A stretch of DNA of 64,000 bases from Argyresthia goedartella (lineage: Eukaryota; Arthropoda; Insecta; Lepidoptera; Argyresthiidae). This document shows positions 33,011-44,631 of this stretch, piece by piece. The stretch's first letter is position 1; the number at the start of each line of letters is the position of its first letter. The DNA is taken from positions 35,914,906 through 35,978,905 of the forward strand of contig OX463818.1 in the NCBI GenBank assembly GCA_949825045.1, in the 5' to 3' direction. The translations under genes were made by a program, and so were the position numbers. The notes beneath the pieces were generated by a model. That model saw only the letters and a list, made by a program, of their open reading frames with translations, was not told the DNA's origin and made no database searches.

Positions 33011-34404
33011 CGCCTATAACTTTGTGGCATACTCTTTGTTTTGCAAGCCGACTGGCTGGTTAGTTTGTTTTTCTGTTCAGAATTCAAGTCTAGTATTCTA
33101 CTGTCACGATTCTTGGATCGTCATTTTTTCTTGAGCTCCGAGCTGAAAGCACGTACTTCTTCATTAAACGTTCTTCTGTAAAAGTGTGTATTCCTACTGT
33201 TAATTTGTGTAGCTGATTGCTGTCCCCAACTCTTGGGTATTTATTTGTCTAGCTCGTAGTCATTTCTGGTTTTTGTCTGTTAATATCTCTGTGTCTCTCT
33301 ATCCCTACAGCATCTGACTCGATTACAACGCCCTTGATAGCTAGCTAACCTCGAGGCTTTCCGTCGCGGCATCTGCGTGCGACGACGGTCTACGAGCGTC
33401 AAGGAGCGTTGTAATCACTTTCACCTCAAGTTCTCAGACTGGTCTGATCTTTCCAGGGTTCCTCTGCACATCCGTGTTTCCCGGTACCTGGGACTTTCTC
33501 CTTCACATCCCTGTTTCCTGGCTCTTGGCACCTTTCCTGCACATCTCTTAACTTAACCAGGGTCTCTACTGCTGGAGGACGCCACGACCAGCACTCTGAC
33601 CTGCCAGGGGAGTCTCTCTCCAGGCCTTCAAATTAAATCATCTGAGTTCTGTGAAACCCACACCCTAGCCGCTTGTGAATATTGTAACTATTATTTCTCC
33701 TTAGTTAGGGAATTTCTATCCGTTTCAGCCTGAAAAAGTGTGTGAAAGGTTGTTATGCCGTGGAGTTACTAAAAGTGAGACAGTGTGAGATCTCCGGTGC
33801 CGAAGAAGAGAAGTTGCCGAGAACGCAGTGTATTTTGGAAGTGACAGGTTCACTGCGATTTTTACAAGGGTGCTAATAGTAATAATAAGGATTTTAAGTC
33901 CACTTGTTCCTGCTGCATTCTTATATTTCAAGTATTTTTGTAATTAAATCAAAGATACAACCCAGCTTCTAATCTTGATTACACGATTCAGGTATACTAG
34001 GGAGTAAGATATTCAGAGGCAATCATACGTAAGTTACGTGTCCACGTAATCTTATCATCATATACCCCGCGATATTGTGTGTATCTTTCTTGTCTGTTTT
34101 CCTGGTGTCCTTAGAAGAGGCGCACTAACAAAGCCTTGACTTGCTTGACTTGAAAGCGTTGTCTTCTTAGACTCAAAGGAGGCTTGAAGTGAGACGAGTC
34201 TACTTCACTTTCATGATGTCCTAGACTCGTCTCCAGAAATTTTAGCATTATTTTCTGTCAAAGAGAGTATTTGCAAGTATTTGCAACGTCTTTACTTAGT
34301 TCATATATTAGTGCAAAGAAAATAGAACTAATCTTAACAACTGCTTGTCAGTCTTTTAAATCCAATTTGTAATAACTTAGTCTACTTTATCCTTAAGTTA
34401 CTAT
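33011..34404. other. Gene-free region
   Basis: No coding feature supported. The stretch 33370-33700 is pyrimidine-rich and less AT-rich than its surroundings, with repeated ctgcacatc and ttcc words. It could be an LTR or a gene-derived segment, but I find no matching partner in the window. Confidence 0.4.
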
Positions 34405-34630
34405 TTACACACATTGATCTAGCCCTAAACTAGGATTCCCTGTATCTTGGGTACCAGACAACGATACAGATACTTATATAGAAAAATATTATACTTAGAT
34501 AGATAAACAACCATGACTAGGGTACAAACATCCGTTCTCATCAAACATATATTTGCCCCCACCGGGACTCGAATCCGGGATCCTTGGCTTCGTAGGCAGG
34601 GTCACTGCCGGCTCGGCCATTCGGGTCGTT
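34405..34630 (-). repeat. tRNA-derived SINE copy 3
   Basis: On the minus strand: a diverged A-box region near 34620, B box-like ggattcgagtcccgg, then a body ending in gctagatcaatgtgtg. The tail shares long blocks with 51875-52088 (agatacagggaatcctagtt, ttgtttatctatc). Confidence 0.8.
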
Positions 34631-37089
34631 ATACCTACTTGAATGAGATTTTGCCACTGCCTCTGCACGTAGGAGGTTTCGCTATTTTCTATCGATAAAA
34701 TTAATTAACACGGGAATAGCGACTGAAATTAGCCTAAGATTTTCCTGGTATGTGTAAAAAAGCCCTTCGGGCGCCCTAACATCGCTAATAAGAATTGAGA
34801 AACCCTATAATACAATACCCAGTAAAATACCCACTCAGAATTCGTCGAGAGTCAAAAGGGAAATATATTTACGTCGCATTAGCAGGCGTTTCCGCGGGTT
34901 CTTGCAAAAAACAAAGGCGAGGGAATACAAGGGCTAACGGGCTATCCAGGGCCGTTTCAGGGAAAAAATGAATTTGGTCCAGCCCAGCCGAGGGTCTAAT
35001 TTTAATGCCCTCGGGGCCTCAGGGAGGGGAGGAGGGGTTGCTCATGTCTCTTGTGTCGAGAAACCTAAATACCGCGTTGCTACACTATGCTCCTCGCGCT
35101 GCTCCTCGTTCTGCCGCGATGTTGCTCTCTCTCTTTTTGACTCGCGCCAAAAAGAGAGAGCATGACCTCCGGCATGACGAATAACGTCTCTGCCTCCTGT
35201 CCTCGATACTTCCCACGCTACTCGACGAGTGTGAGGCAAGGGTAAAATAATTCAATTTTCAGCGGCTAAAGACGAAATATTTATGCAAAGTATTACATCT
35301 TTACACGAACACATATGAAAATAATGATATACGGCGTCGTATCTGATCTTGGGGTCTTTTTGATCATAAATTGTTGTTATAGGGGTTTATTGCGTTCAAA
35401 TGTGAAGGAAGGAAGGGTGTAACGAGGTGGCGAAGTATCCCGAATCATAACATGCTTTAGAAGAAAGAAAATGGTTGCCTGTAATTAAGTAGGTAAGCAA
35501 GTAACACTTTGCTATTATTACATCCAATCCTGTTTGGTTAAACCTTGTTTGGAGATGGTAAGTACATAAAATCTAGTTACCGTAGGATTACTATAAACTT
35601 GCTTAATTAATCTTGTTTTTGTAACAAAAAAAAAACATTGGTAAGTACTAAAATTGTAATATGAACGTCGTAGTCAAAGCTTTTGTACTGAGAGTTTAAT
35701 AATAATTTAGTCCCTAAACAAATCTTTTAAAGCTTAAAATAAATAAAGAGTTTTATAGTGCATGATTCGTATTAAATTTTATGGAACGCAATTTCCGCTT
35801 AGCGAAACCTACACCACAGTATACAAATTATAGAATTATATATGTATGTGCCTACACCGACCCTACCCAAGTAGTTCTACAAACGTTAAGGGAGGGACTA
35901 ACTAATTAACAATTAAATACTATTACTGAGTCCCAAAAGGGCATCATTACAACGAGGAGTACCAGGAAAACAGGAAACCCCAGGAGTTTTTACTCCCATT
36001 TGCACACGCCGCCTAAATGTGTCACATCCAAGATGGCGCCTCGACGTAAACAACCGTGAAATTTATTCTACTTAGTCCGAAACAAGGGACGGCGAAATAT
36101 TTTAGATGCACGAAAATGGCGACTACAAAATAGAATTTCGAGACAAGTGAAAATAAAGATAAATCTGCATAAGTGTAGTGAGATGCTTACGACGTCATGT
36201 GGCACTTTGCAGTCGGGAAGAGTAAATGACGATGGATGGTCGCGCTAGTAGAATTATGTCGAAATAGTAGGTTGGTATTCTACATCTACATTGTGGACGA
36301 CTTGGAATTATGATCAAATCATAAAATTGATAATTTCATGATGAGGCCAACCATAGTTGAAGTTTCATTGAACGAATAAATATTTTAGGACAAAACACTG
36401 AGGTAGCTTAGGTGAATATTAAAAGGCGCCAGCGATACCCACGAATACTCGTGTTAATTCTCTTCGTGTTAATTTGACATGTTATCATAAAATACCACGA
36501 ATTGGTAATGAAAATGATTTTTAACTGACTTTACAAATGATGATGTTTACAATTCGAAGGAATCTATTTTTTTATGTGTGTTCATAGATTTGTCTAAGAC
36601 GAATGGACCGATTTGTAAAATAGTTTTTTGTTTGAAAGGTTTGAAACCTTCCGATTGGTCCCATTGCCACCAGGTCAGGATCTGACGATGGATCCTGGAG
36701 AAATCGAGGGAACTCTTCAAATATTATAGTCAAACCTTAGCGATTTTTGTATGTTTCTCGTGCATTAACTCTCGGAAAGCATCGTTTGGCTCTTCAGTGC
36801 TTTATTAAGGTTGGTAAGTAATGTATGCTCGTCATAATGCATAATGGTGAAATGGAAGTGATGGTGACGTAGGTACCAGGAGAGCTCCAAAACTATTTGT
36901 CAACGGCAGTCAGGAGCTGATGATGCGATCATAGATAAATAAAGGGAACTCTTAAACCAATGAAGACACGTATGGGTATATGTTTGTAACAAATAGGGTT
37001 TTATTGAAGTTGGTTTCTTCTTCTACTTATTGTTTAAATTATAATTTCAGATGATATCATAAGATGGTCGGTTAGATCGAGATTGAAAA
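34631..37089. other. Gene-free region with a purine/pyrimidine hairpin
   Basis: No gene supported. A strong hairpin lies at 35122-35160 (gctctctctctttttg against caaaaagagagagc, with a 2-base bulge), inside a GC-richer repeat-like block. A short segment at 36400-36485 shares ggtagcttaggtgaa and gttaatttgacatgt words with 4940-5030, so another dispersed family is present. Confidence 0.5.
35122..35160. other. Hairpin (CT/GA stem)
   Basis: About a 14-bp stem of CT-rich sequence paired with GA-rich sequence around the loop actcgcg. No neighbouring gene explains it. Confidence 0.6.
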
Positions 37090-38390
37090 TACCAATTTTA
37101 TCACAGGTAAAGTAGAATGCGTCAGATCAGATAGAGTCCTTTCTACTGGATCTATTCCCCAAGGTAGCGTCTTGGGATGTTTATTATTTCTTATTTATAT
37201 AAATAATCTACCTAATCTAATTGATGACCCTTGCACCCTTTTCGCAGATGACATTTCCATATTATTTTCCTGCTCGAATACCACCGAATTAAACCAAAGC
37301 TTAGATATGACCCTAGATAAGATCACCGACTGGCTAGATGAATCAAATTTAGAACTCAACCTTAAAAAAACTAATATAATTCAATTCAAACCCTCACAAA
37401 AAGTCCCATTACAAATTTCATATTGCTATAAACAAATACCACTGGAGACTACAAAGACAGCAACCTTGTTGGGGATCGATCTAGACACAAACTTGAGCTG
37501 GAAACCTTACATACAGAGATTGCAAAACAAACTATCATCTTTTACTTATGCCCTCCATCAACTAAAAAGGGTAACTGATGTCAAAACTGCGCTCACAGCC
37601 TACTATGCATACGCACATTCCAGACTATCGTATGGTATTATATTATGGGGGAATTGTTGTGAAATAAAGGATATTTTTATTCTACAAAAGAAATGTATTA
37701 GAATACTTACAAATATTGACCAAATGGTATCTTGTAGATCTTATTTTGTAAAACTCCAAATACTTACCTTAACTTCTATATATATATTAGAATCTTGCAA
37801 ATTTGTAAGAAAACATGGTAACTTATACTCCCCTCTAGAAAATAAAAATAAAAGGAATAATCGAGACCAAAATAAATTAAAGAAACCATTTTCAAAGTTA
37901 GAACTCGTGACTTCTAGTCCCCATCATATGGCCATCAAAATATATAATCACATACCAAATTACTTAAAAAACATAGAGAAAGAAACACTATTCATTACCT
38001 ATTTAAAGAAGTTCCTCATTGAAAAATGCTATTATGATGTGAAAGAATTTTTCAATGATAAAATTAGGTAAATATTTGTAGTCGCTAATTACTTGTTCAT
38101 TACATGTTATTACTAATTTAATGTTTATATAATTTACTCTTAATTTATTTATTTATTGTTAATAGTAATAATCTCTACAATATTTTGTTAATTGTCTCTA
38201 TACAATTTTGAACATAAATGTAATCATTTTTCAATTTTTTTAAATTTTTCGTAAAATGGACAACTGGCTGTCCTTCGCATGTTGCTGTGCCCTAGCAGGG
38301 CGCCACAATGTACTAACTTTTATTTTACCACCTTGTGAAATTTTGTGACTTTGCAATAAACTATTATGAATTATGAATTATGAATTATGA
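37090..38390 (+). pseudogene. 5'-truncated jockey-type LINE, 3' half of RT to tail
   Basis: An open frame of about 300 codons (upstream codons to 38071) contains TGSIPQGSVLGCLLFLIYIN, catalytic LFADDISILF, LNLKKTNIIQF, LLGIDLDTNLSWKPYI, SRLSYGIILWGN and a C-terminus ending in YYDVKEFFND. This covers RT blocks 4-7 plus thumb and C-terminal domain. The 5' part (ORF1, endonuclease, early RT) is absent, as in ordinary abortive reverse transcription. The 3' UTR ends near 38350 with AATAAA-like sequence and three aattatg units. The retained frame is uninterrupted, so the copy is relatively young. Confidence 0.9.
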
Positions 38391-39715
38391 TCGTGACGTG
38401 GTCGGCCACATCACGTAATGATCAATTTTAAGATTTAGCCATGACATAAAGATGGGGTAGCTAACGCTTTCCTCTTTAAGAGTTCCACTATGGGTCTATC
38501 TACCTATCTGCCGAAGTCACATTATTGAGCTTAAATAAACTGCCGCCTAACTAAGGGTAACCTAGAAACTAGATGATGAACTTGATGATGTATGATGCTC
38601 GCCGTCCGGGTTCGGTCACGACGACTGTTACGGCTGGTGAATTGTTGAAAACAATTTTGTTTTTGACTTCTCGGTTACTCAAATTGTAAATTGGAGATAA
38701 TGTATTAACCATACTATATAAAAGGAAGTTTGAGCTACAAACTGATGAGTTGCAATGGCAGTGAGGCAAAGAGTTCCGATACAAACTGAAGTTCCGGGCT
38801 TTTAAGAAGGATTTTTGGATCGAGGGGCGTCAGGCAGTGTCCACGGAGCACCGCGCGCAGTATGTACACTTGTCTCACTAGTCTCACGGTCAGAACACCA
38901 GACTCGGAGGTGAGCCTTTCAGTTGGATAATCTCGTCGTTTAAAATGCATAATTTTAAGCTCTTTCAAGTTGCATTATATAAAACATTATGATAGTCTGA
39001 CAGGCTCCACCCCAGACCGGCTAGGCTGCGATATACAAGAAATAATGACTCCCGATGCGCAGAATGCTTTAGTTCCTTAAAAAATATCTATCATCCGCCT
39101 AGATGACCCCACATAACCTCACTCAATTGTTCATTAATGTAGACACCAATAAATTAAACGTATATAACCACGCTCAGATAGTGGCAGTCGCAACTTGTTT
39201 AGATCTGTACGTACGGTACTGTATTGCGACAGGTGTTCAGTTCGCCTCGCAGTTCATCTTGTTCGTCATCAAGTAGGTAGCTCTTCGTTGGGCCTCCACC
39301 TCCACATCGAAGAACTTTATGTGCTCCGTGTGATTTGCTATTTGGTCCGTCTTCCGTGAGTTCCTCTCGCGCGGAATGCTCGATACCACAATTCTTCGTA
39401 TCTCTTGTTTGCGTTTTCCGTTCTGTAGTTTGTAGTATAAAGAGACACTACATTAGATCAGAGCTAACTCTAATTCAGTTTTACGGGACTATAGGTACTA
39501 TAATACCAGCGCTGTTATGTCCTGAGCAAGAAACTTGTAAGCTGGTAGCCGACGAGCGCTGTACTGCTTTCTGGACAACGCGTTGCTTATTCGTCTTTTT
39601 AGGGTTACGTAGAGAAACAAGGAACCCTTATAGTTTCATCAAATCTGTCTGTCCGTTCGTCCGTCCGTATTTCTACGTCGTAGTAAATCTTGATTTAAAA
39701 ATACTAAAAAGTTAA
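38391..39715. other. Gene-free region with TATA-like motifs
   Basis: No clear gene. TATA-like tatataaaagg occurs at about 38713, and gtatataacc near 39159 is followed by an initiator-like cagtcgc about 25 bp later. Downstream sequence to 39715 contains a ccgtccgt tract typical of the window's GGAC repeats on the other strand. A promoter at 39160 is possible but unsupported by any coding exon. Confidence 0.35.
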
Positions 39716-40211
39716 AATTAAAAATAAAGAAAAAAAAAACTTTTTTAAGAACAAGCTTTTATTAAAAATGAACTAAAAAGTTTAAAATAAATCAACTCCA
39801 ATAACAAATATATAATAATAATAATAATAATATTTATTTATTTCAGATATACATCCATAATTAAACAAGGTAAAATGAAAAATAAATTAAAATAATGACA
39901 CAAAACAAAAAATAAATTAATATATCACTTTATTAGTTCATGTAACCTTTAACGATAATTAAGCTTCTTCGTCTACGACAAAATAATTACTTATGTACCG
40001 TACATAATTATAAATTTTTAACAGTAAAACCTTTACACTTTAATTGTTAAATCTTCCCGTTTTTAACACAGTCCCAATTTTATAAATAAAATTATAAATT
40101 ATATTGTGATAGCGAGAGGAAAAGAAGGTGCTAAATGTTCTTAATCATACCATCAAAATGTAACACGCTTTTATTTATGAAATTGGGACTGTGATACAAA
40201 CGGGAAGATAA

Positions 40212-40233
40212 CAATTAAAGTGTAAAGGTTTCA
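40212..40233 (+). repeat. Target-site duplication, left copy
   Basis: A 22-bp sequence (core attaaagtgtaaaggttt) that is identical to 44399-44420. It flanks the minus-strand LINE at 40234-44398. Confidence 0.85.
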
Positions 40234-40534
40234 TGAATGAATGAATGAATGAATGAATGGTGCTTCTCCAGCCAGGGTTCTAAACCTGTTCCGGTCTTTC
40301 GGCCGGCATACCAGAGGGCACAAGTTTTGAGGGGGGGCGGAATGACCTGCTCTGTAGGAAGGGAAGGATAGTGAATTCAATCGACCGACTCTTCAGCCTG
40401 AAGCCAATATAGGATATGTGGAATGGGGAGGATGTGGGATTTGGAGAGCAGCCGTTGTTTTCTTCAAGTTCTTGTTTTCCTTCTATTTTCAGTTATTGTT
40501 AATAGTTGAGTTTCCTGAGTCGTGTTCGTTTGGG

Positions 40535-40870
40535 TTATCCGGTAAGTTCCCAGTTTCGCTTTTGCTGTCTGTTTCTGGGATACGGTATATTTGCCTCTAG
40601 GCCATCCTGACATCGTCCCTGTTGTGTGATGATTCTGTCCAGTAACTGTGTTTGATGTTTGATGTCATGCTTAAGGAAATCTTTCCAGGTGTATATAAGT
40701 CGGCCGGCTTTCTTCTTCCTTGCTTCGTATTTGAATGGAGCGTGTAGTAAGTGCTGTTGTGGGCGTCGCAGAATATGTATAGTAACATATCCGGTGGTTT
40801 TTGATTCGTTTGGATATCGTTTTGTCCTGTAGTCAGTCATGAATTTTGTGGTATCTTGGATAGCTTCTGG
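40535..40870 (-). pseudogene. C-terminal region of the OTU LINE ORF
   Basis: The frame contains PEAIQDTTKFMTDYRTKRYP, then HILRRPQQHLLHAPFKY and AGRLIYTWKDFLKHDIK. The pattern 'RRP..HLL......GR..YTWKD.L..DI' is typical of the segment after RT in several LINE clades. Upstream RT motifs are absent because of the deletion and nested insertion. Confidence 0.65.
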
Positions 40871-41210
40871 CGTTCTGAAACATGTCTCTGAGGATCAGGC
40901 GTTCATATACTGACTGTCAACTGTTTGCTTTAGTGAGGGTTGCCGCTTTTTGTCCGTATTTTATAAACAGTGCAGTGACCATTTTGTAAATCAGGCGCAC
41001 TATATTTCAGTCTATGTTGGATTTCTTTATAAAATGCATTAGGGCCTTGGAATTGCATATGGCTTGCCGGCACCTCTTTTTTATTGGGTCCTATGTCCTG
41101 CCGTAATATATGTGCCGAGATATTTGATTTCGTTTACGGTTCGTATTGGAACTACGTCCAATTCACTGGTTGTTTATGGGGTCTCTTATAAGAATTTTCG
41201 TCTTTCTACT

Positions 41211-41690
41211 TTTAAGTTTGCCATGAGCAGTTCTCCGATGATATTTAATTATTCACTTTTAGCTACTCCGCGGCATAGCAGCGCTGCGTATAAACGCTCC
41301 TTCAGGCTGCGGGCGGTCCGACTCTGGAACGCACCTCTTTTCACTATAAGAGACAGTCCGACTCTTTTTTCTTTTAAGAAACATATTAAAGAGCTCTACA
41401 TGTCTCTTTCGTAAAAGTTATTGTATTTATTTTATTATATGTAAGGTTTATGTATATATCGGTAATTATTTCGTATTTGCTATCTTTATTTTACAGATAT
41501 TTTAATTTATTCCTAGGCATTTTAGTTATAGTAATTATCGTGCACTGCCTACCCTTTTATGATAGCAATTCCTGTAATGCCTTGTTTTGCTGGAAGAAAT
41601 CTCTTTTCAGAGACAAGCTCGCCCTTGTACATGCATTTTCTTTTGATGTAACTTTTAAAATATTTGTGTGCAATATTGTGAAGGAGGTTT
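41211..41690 (+). pseudogene. LINE 3' end nested in the OTU LINE
   Basis: The plus strand encodes the C-terminal block RAVRLWNAPLFTIRDSPTL ending at the stop near 41414, then a 3' UTR with gtgcactgcctaccctttta and gctggaagaaatctcttttc. The 3' UTR is strongly similar to the reverse copy at 32645-33010. It replaces the region where RT of the host LINE should be. Confidence 0.8.
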
Positions 41691-41739
41691 GTTCCTATAA
41701 TTCCCTTTTTCCTGTATTTCTTTATAGCGTCTTGTCCGA

Positions 41740-42000
41740 TGCGAGCATACAGATACCAGAGATAGTGTTTTGACATATGTATCATGTTTGTTTCCTGTAT
41801 ATAGGCTATGTGTATGTTTTTGTTAGTCAATTCCGCGTCAATGTTGAGTCTTTTAGTTATTTCGGCGCATCCTCTAACCTTCCAAGTAGCAATGCGCATA
41901 CGCTCGCATGTGACTTGTGGTTTAAATATGGGGCTGTTTCGTATCATCGTATATCCGGTGTTGTCTGGGATGTCTTCTGTTGATGTTATGGTTGACCCTG
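41740..42000 (-). pseudogene. APE-endonuclease start of the OTU LINE
   Basis: Downstream of the inner OTU module, in the same frame, lies MRIATWKVRGCAEITKRL with AYIQETN, the first two blocks of an APE-type endonuclease (the N of the usual TWN is here K). Homology is lost after about 60 codons. The remaining catalytic blocks (GDFN, SDH) are not seen. Confidence 0.65.
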
Positions 42001-42049
42001 AGGAGGTCATGGGTGTTGCATTAAGTATCGGCGAAAGTATGGTGTTATC

Positions 42050-42466
42050 AGTTTGGTTATCGGTTGCTTGATCCGTGGGTAAATTTGGCGATTCAAGCAA
42101 GTAAACGCTGTCGTAGTGGTGTCCTGTGACGTTGAGGTTGATAGATTTCACTGCATCCGCTGGATTCTTGGGCGTGAATGTGAGCGATGGTGTATTTTGC
42201 TGGTGGATTGTTGCGTTAAGTAGAAAGTATTCGGCAGCTGGTATTATAATCTCCTCTCCAGCCCAAGTACCGTAATTGCGTAGATTTTCAGTGGTGAGTT
42301 GTTAAGGATTTCAGGCTCAGTGATTGCGAGCTTTGTTCTGTTCATCGCCGTTTTCTTCTACATATTTAACTAGGTCCTTACGAATGTGAGTGTGGTTGCA
42401 TGTTAATTGACATAGGTGATTAATTTAGTCAGCAATTGCGGTGAATAGGCAGTTACCATCTCAGCG
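42050..42466 (-). pseudogene. OTU cysteine-protease module, inner copy
   Basis: OTU proteases cleave ubiquitin-type linkages or self-polyproteins using a Cys-His pair. Here DGNCLFTAIAD carries the catalytic Asp/Cys (codons at 42460-42449). GTWAGEEIIIPAAEY is the central OTU block, and VTGHHYDSVYLLE carries the His (codons 42121-42113). All are in one frame, but four stop codons interrupt it (one right after the AIAD motif). It joins in frame to a Ser/Thr-rich linker and the endonuclease, so the parental protein was an OTU-linker-endonuclease(-RT) fusion. Confidence 0.8.
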
Positions 42467-42904
42467 TTGGTAAGGCTTCCATTAGGTTATGTTCTTGGGA
42501 TGTTGTTGAAAGAAAGAACTTAGATATAGCGTGATTTATTTGAACTACCTTTGTCTACGATTAACAGATCGTACGGGTTGCGATTGTCAAAGTTTGTGCG
42601 TATCTTCGTGCGCCCTTATTCTCGGTAGAGAGCCGCTTAGGACAAAAAGTCTCCGATTTTATTGTTGTTATTGTTCATCAGTGGAAGTCTTTTGTTAATT
42701 GCCTGTTCTCTGGAAGATGGTGAAATGATCCTTTTATGATGTGCAATTGTTTGCTGTTTCTCGCTATTTCTCAGAATATGCAGTTATGTAGTAGACGGGC
42801 TTGCATTATTGTTTTATTTTTGTGGGCTTGTCGGACCGGATAAAGTTAGAAATGGTTATGTTTTGTTTTACTATTATTGGGTAGGTTCCTGCTTAGTTTT
42901 GTAT

Positions 42905-43186
42905 TTAGGTATGATGGATCGCTACACTTATTACGTAGAACTCCGCGGCTGCTATGATAATTTCTTCACCGCCCCACGTGCCCTGTATGTGGAGATTTTT
43001 TATGTACTCAGTGAAAGCTTCTGCGTTTGGTGCGTCGATCGCATGTTTGATGCGTGGATAATTGCTGTTAGCTTCCACGTATCTAGCTAAGTCGCTTCTG
43101 ATGTGGGTGTGGTTGAATGTCGCTCCAAACAGATGGTTGATTTGGTCTGCAATTGCATGGAACAGGCAGTTTCCATCTCTGGGCAT
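42905..43186 (-). pseudogene. OTU cysteine-protease module, outer copy (N-terminal half)
   Basis: An open frame of 93 codons: MPRDGNCLFHAIADQINHLF, HTHIRSDLARYVEAN, and GTWGGEEIIIAAAEF. It contains the Asp/Cys part and central block of an OTU domain but ends before the His motif. It lies 717 bp upstream of the equivalent point in the inner copy, and flanking leader sequence is also similar, so it is a partial tandem duplication. It is free of stops, while the inner copy has four. Confidence 0.82.
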
Positions 43187-44398
43187 TGGTAGAGTTTAGA
43201 TTGTGAGATATTACTACAGGAGAAAGCCTCGTGGTATTTTAGCTAATATGAATGTGTGTGTGTGGGTTGTTTCTAAGAGGTGTACGGCCGGTATGATGAG
43301 AGACGCTGTTTGGCTTTTTACGATCTATTTTTATTCTTATGTTTCCCGGTATTTCCAAGATGGGCTGACACCATAGGATGGGTGCCAGATGTGTGAGGGA
43401 ACGTTGTGAGCCTTTTGTGCTTCGAAGCTTTTTCAATTGTTCCTAAATAGCAGTCAATTGTTTTGTCTAGTTTCTGGGAGTTTGGTGAGATGGCATTTTT
43501 ATGGCCTGCACTTGTTTAGTTTTTGTTTATTGTCGGGTTTAGTATATTTGCAGTTTAGCTACATAAAAATAATTCTAGGATTGTTAAGTTTTGGGTTGGC
43601 TTATTCACTGAGTTTCAGGGTTTAGTGGATGGTTATTGTTAATGACTGTTTTGAATGGTCTTTCGAAGATGAGGAGAAAATAAATCTCGAGGAGAATTAT
43701 CTCGAATTTATTTTCAGGCAAAGCAATATAAGTATATGTAGCTATAATAATGTTTTATTAGTTGATTTTGATATTGCGTAGGTAGGGAATTGTTATATCC
43801 TGCCTATGACGCACCTATAAATGTGATTATGCCTTAGTCAATAGGGGCGACCGCGGCCGCGGTAAGTGGTGGTTTATTATTGTCAGGCGGCGAGTGGTGC
43901 TGAGAGAAATAAAGTTAGAGGTAGGTAATCACTATCAATGATGTCCTAATCGGAATGATCTCACCAGGTTGGTGTGTTTAGCGGCGGTGGTGGTGTAGGC
44001 AGTATCGCTGAGGGTGTGTTGCGTAGGCGTCGCTCGCTGCCGGCCTGTCGCTGCGTGGCTCAGACGTGCACCTGGCCTAGAATAAATTCTAGGGCTTGCA
44101 CAGATGGGATGCCTAAGAGTATCGCGCAGTTCTCTGGGCATTCATTACACTTGACCGCACTAGTATCATCACAATCACTGAAATGCGTGGTATTGCACAG
44201 ATGGGGTGCCTAGATGGATCACGCAAATTCCCCAGGTAACCCTTACAGTAACACGCGGTATAAGCCAGGCTCTTTGTCGGGCCTCCGGAGGCAGAACAAA
44301 AGGCGCGCGCCGGGGATGAAAACTATTGTTTGTTTAAATGCGTTTGGGAGATCTCGGGGGGACACGTCCGTTCGGTCCGGCAACACAAACGCCACTCC
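43187..44398 (-). other. 5' leader of the OTU LINE
   Basis: About 1.2 kb before the outer OTU module in the element's orientation. It includes a GC-rich 5' end at 44398-44280 and an internal imperfect duplication (about 44090-44155 and 44190-44253, both with ttgcacagatggg). No convincing ORF1 was found. Confidence 0.5.
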
Positions 44399-44420
44399 CA
44401 ATTAAAGTGTAAAGGTTTCA
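44399..44420 (+). repeat. Target-site duplication, right copy
   Basis: Identical to 40212-40233. After it the interrupted palindrome resumes. Confidence 0.85.
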
Positions 44421-44631
44421 ATGTTAAAAATATATAATTATGTACGGTATGTAATTATTTTGTCGTAGATGAAGAAGCTTAATTATCCTTAAAGGTTACA
44501 ATGAACTTATAAAGTGATATATTTGTTATTGGAGTTAATTTATTTTAAAATTTTTAGTTCATTTTTTATAAAAGCTTGTTTTTAAAAAAGATTTTTTTCC
44601 TTTATTTTTTTGTGTGTTATACCTATATGTC

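Larger units (their letters stand above)
40234..44398 (-). mobile_element. OTU-protease-encoding non-LTR retrotransposon, internally rearranged
   Basis: A 4,165-bp minus-strand element is bounded by 22-bp direct repeats and ends, in its own orientation, in a (CATT)n tail (40234-40258). Reading 5' to 3': a leader of about 750 bp, two OTU-type protease modules 717 bp apart, an APE-endonuclease start and a foreign LINE 3' end inserted in the opposite direction (41211-41690). The LINE C-terminal region comes last. Most of the endonuclease and the whole RT core are missing. The tail and long target duplication show that it arrived by target-primed reverse transcription. Deletion and the nested insertion would have followed. 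OTU domains are known in some LINE lineages; the duplication is unusual. Confidence 0.8.
39716..44620. mobile_element. Long palindromic (foldback/MITE-like) element, split by a LINE
   Basis: The left arm (about 39725-40075) is matched in reverse complement by the right arm. The right arm is split: its inner part is 40150-40233 and its outer part is 44399-44615. Shared blocks include aacaagcttttat, ctccaataacaaatata, cgtctacgacaaaataatta and acctttacactttaattgtt. A microsatellite-bearing AT segment (about 39808-39910) further expands the left arm. With the LINE removed, the arms would form an almost continuous hairpin around a small centre near 40080-40150. No transposase is encoded. The superfamily is not assigned. 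Confidence 0.75.

Noticed and set aside
34968..35239. Sense and antisense 65-codon frames with Ser/Arg-rich content
   Set aside because: They are produced by a CT/GA hairpin and repeat-like sequence; both strands are open for the same reason.
39335..39715. 126-codon plus-strand frame as a host gene
   Set aside because: The second half is a dispersed repeat with a ccgt tract; no domain, signal peptide or splice context supports it.
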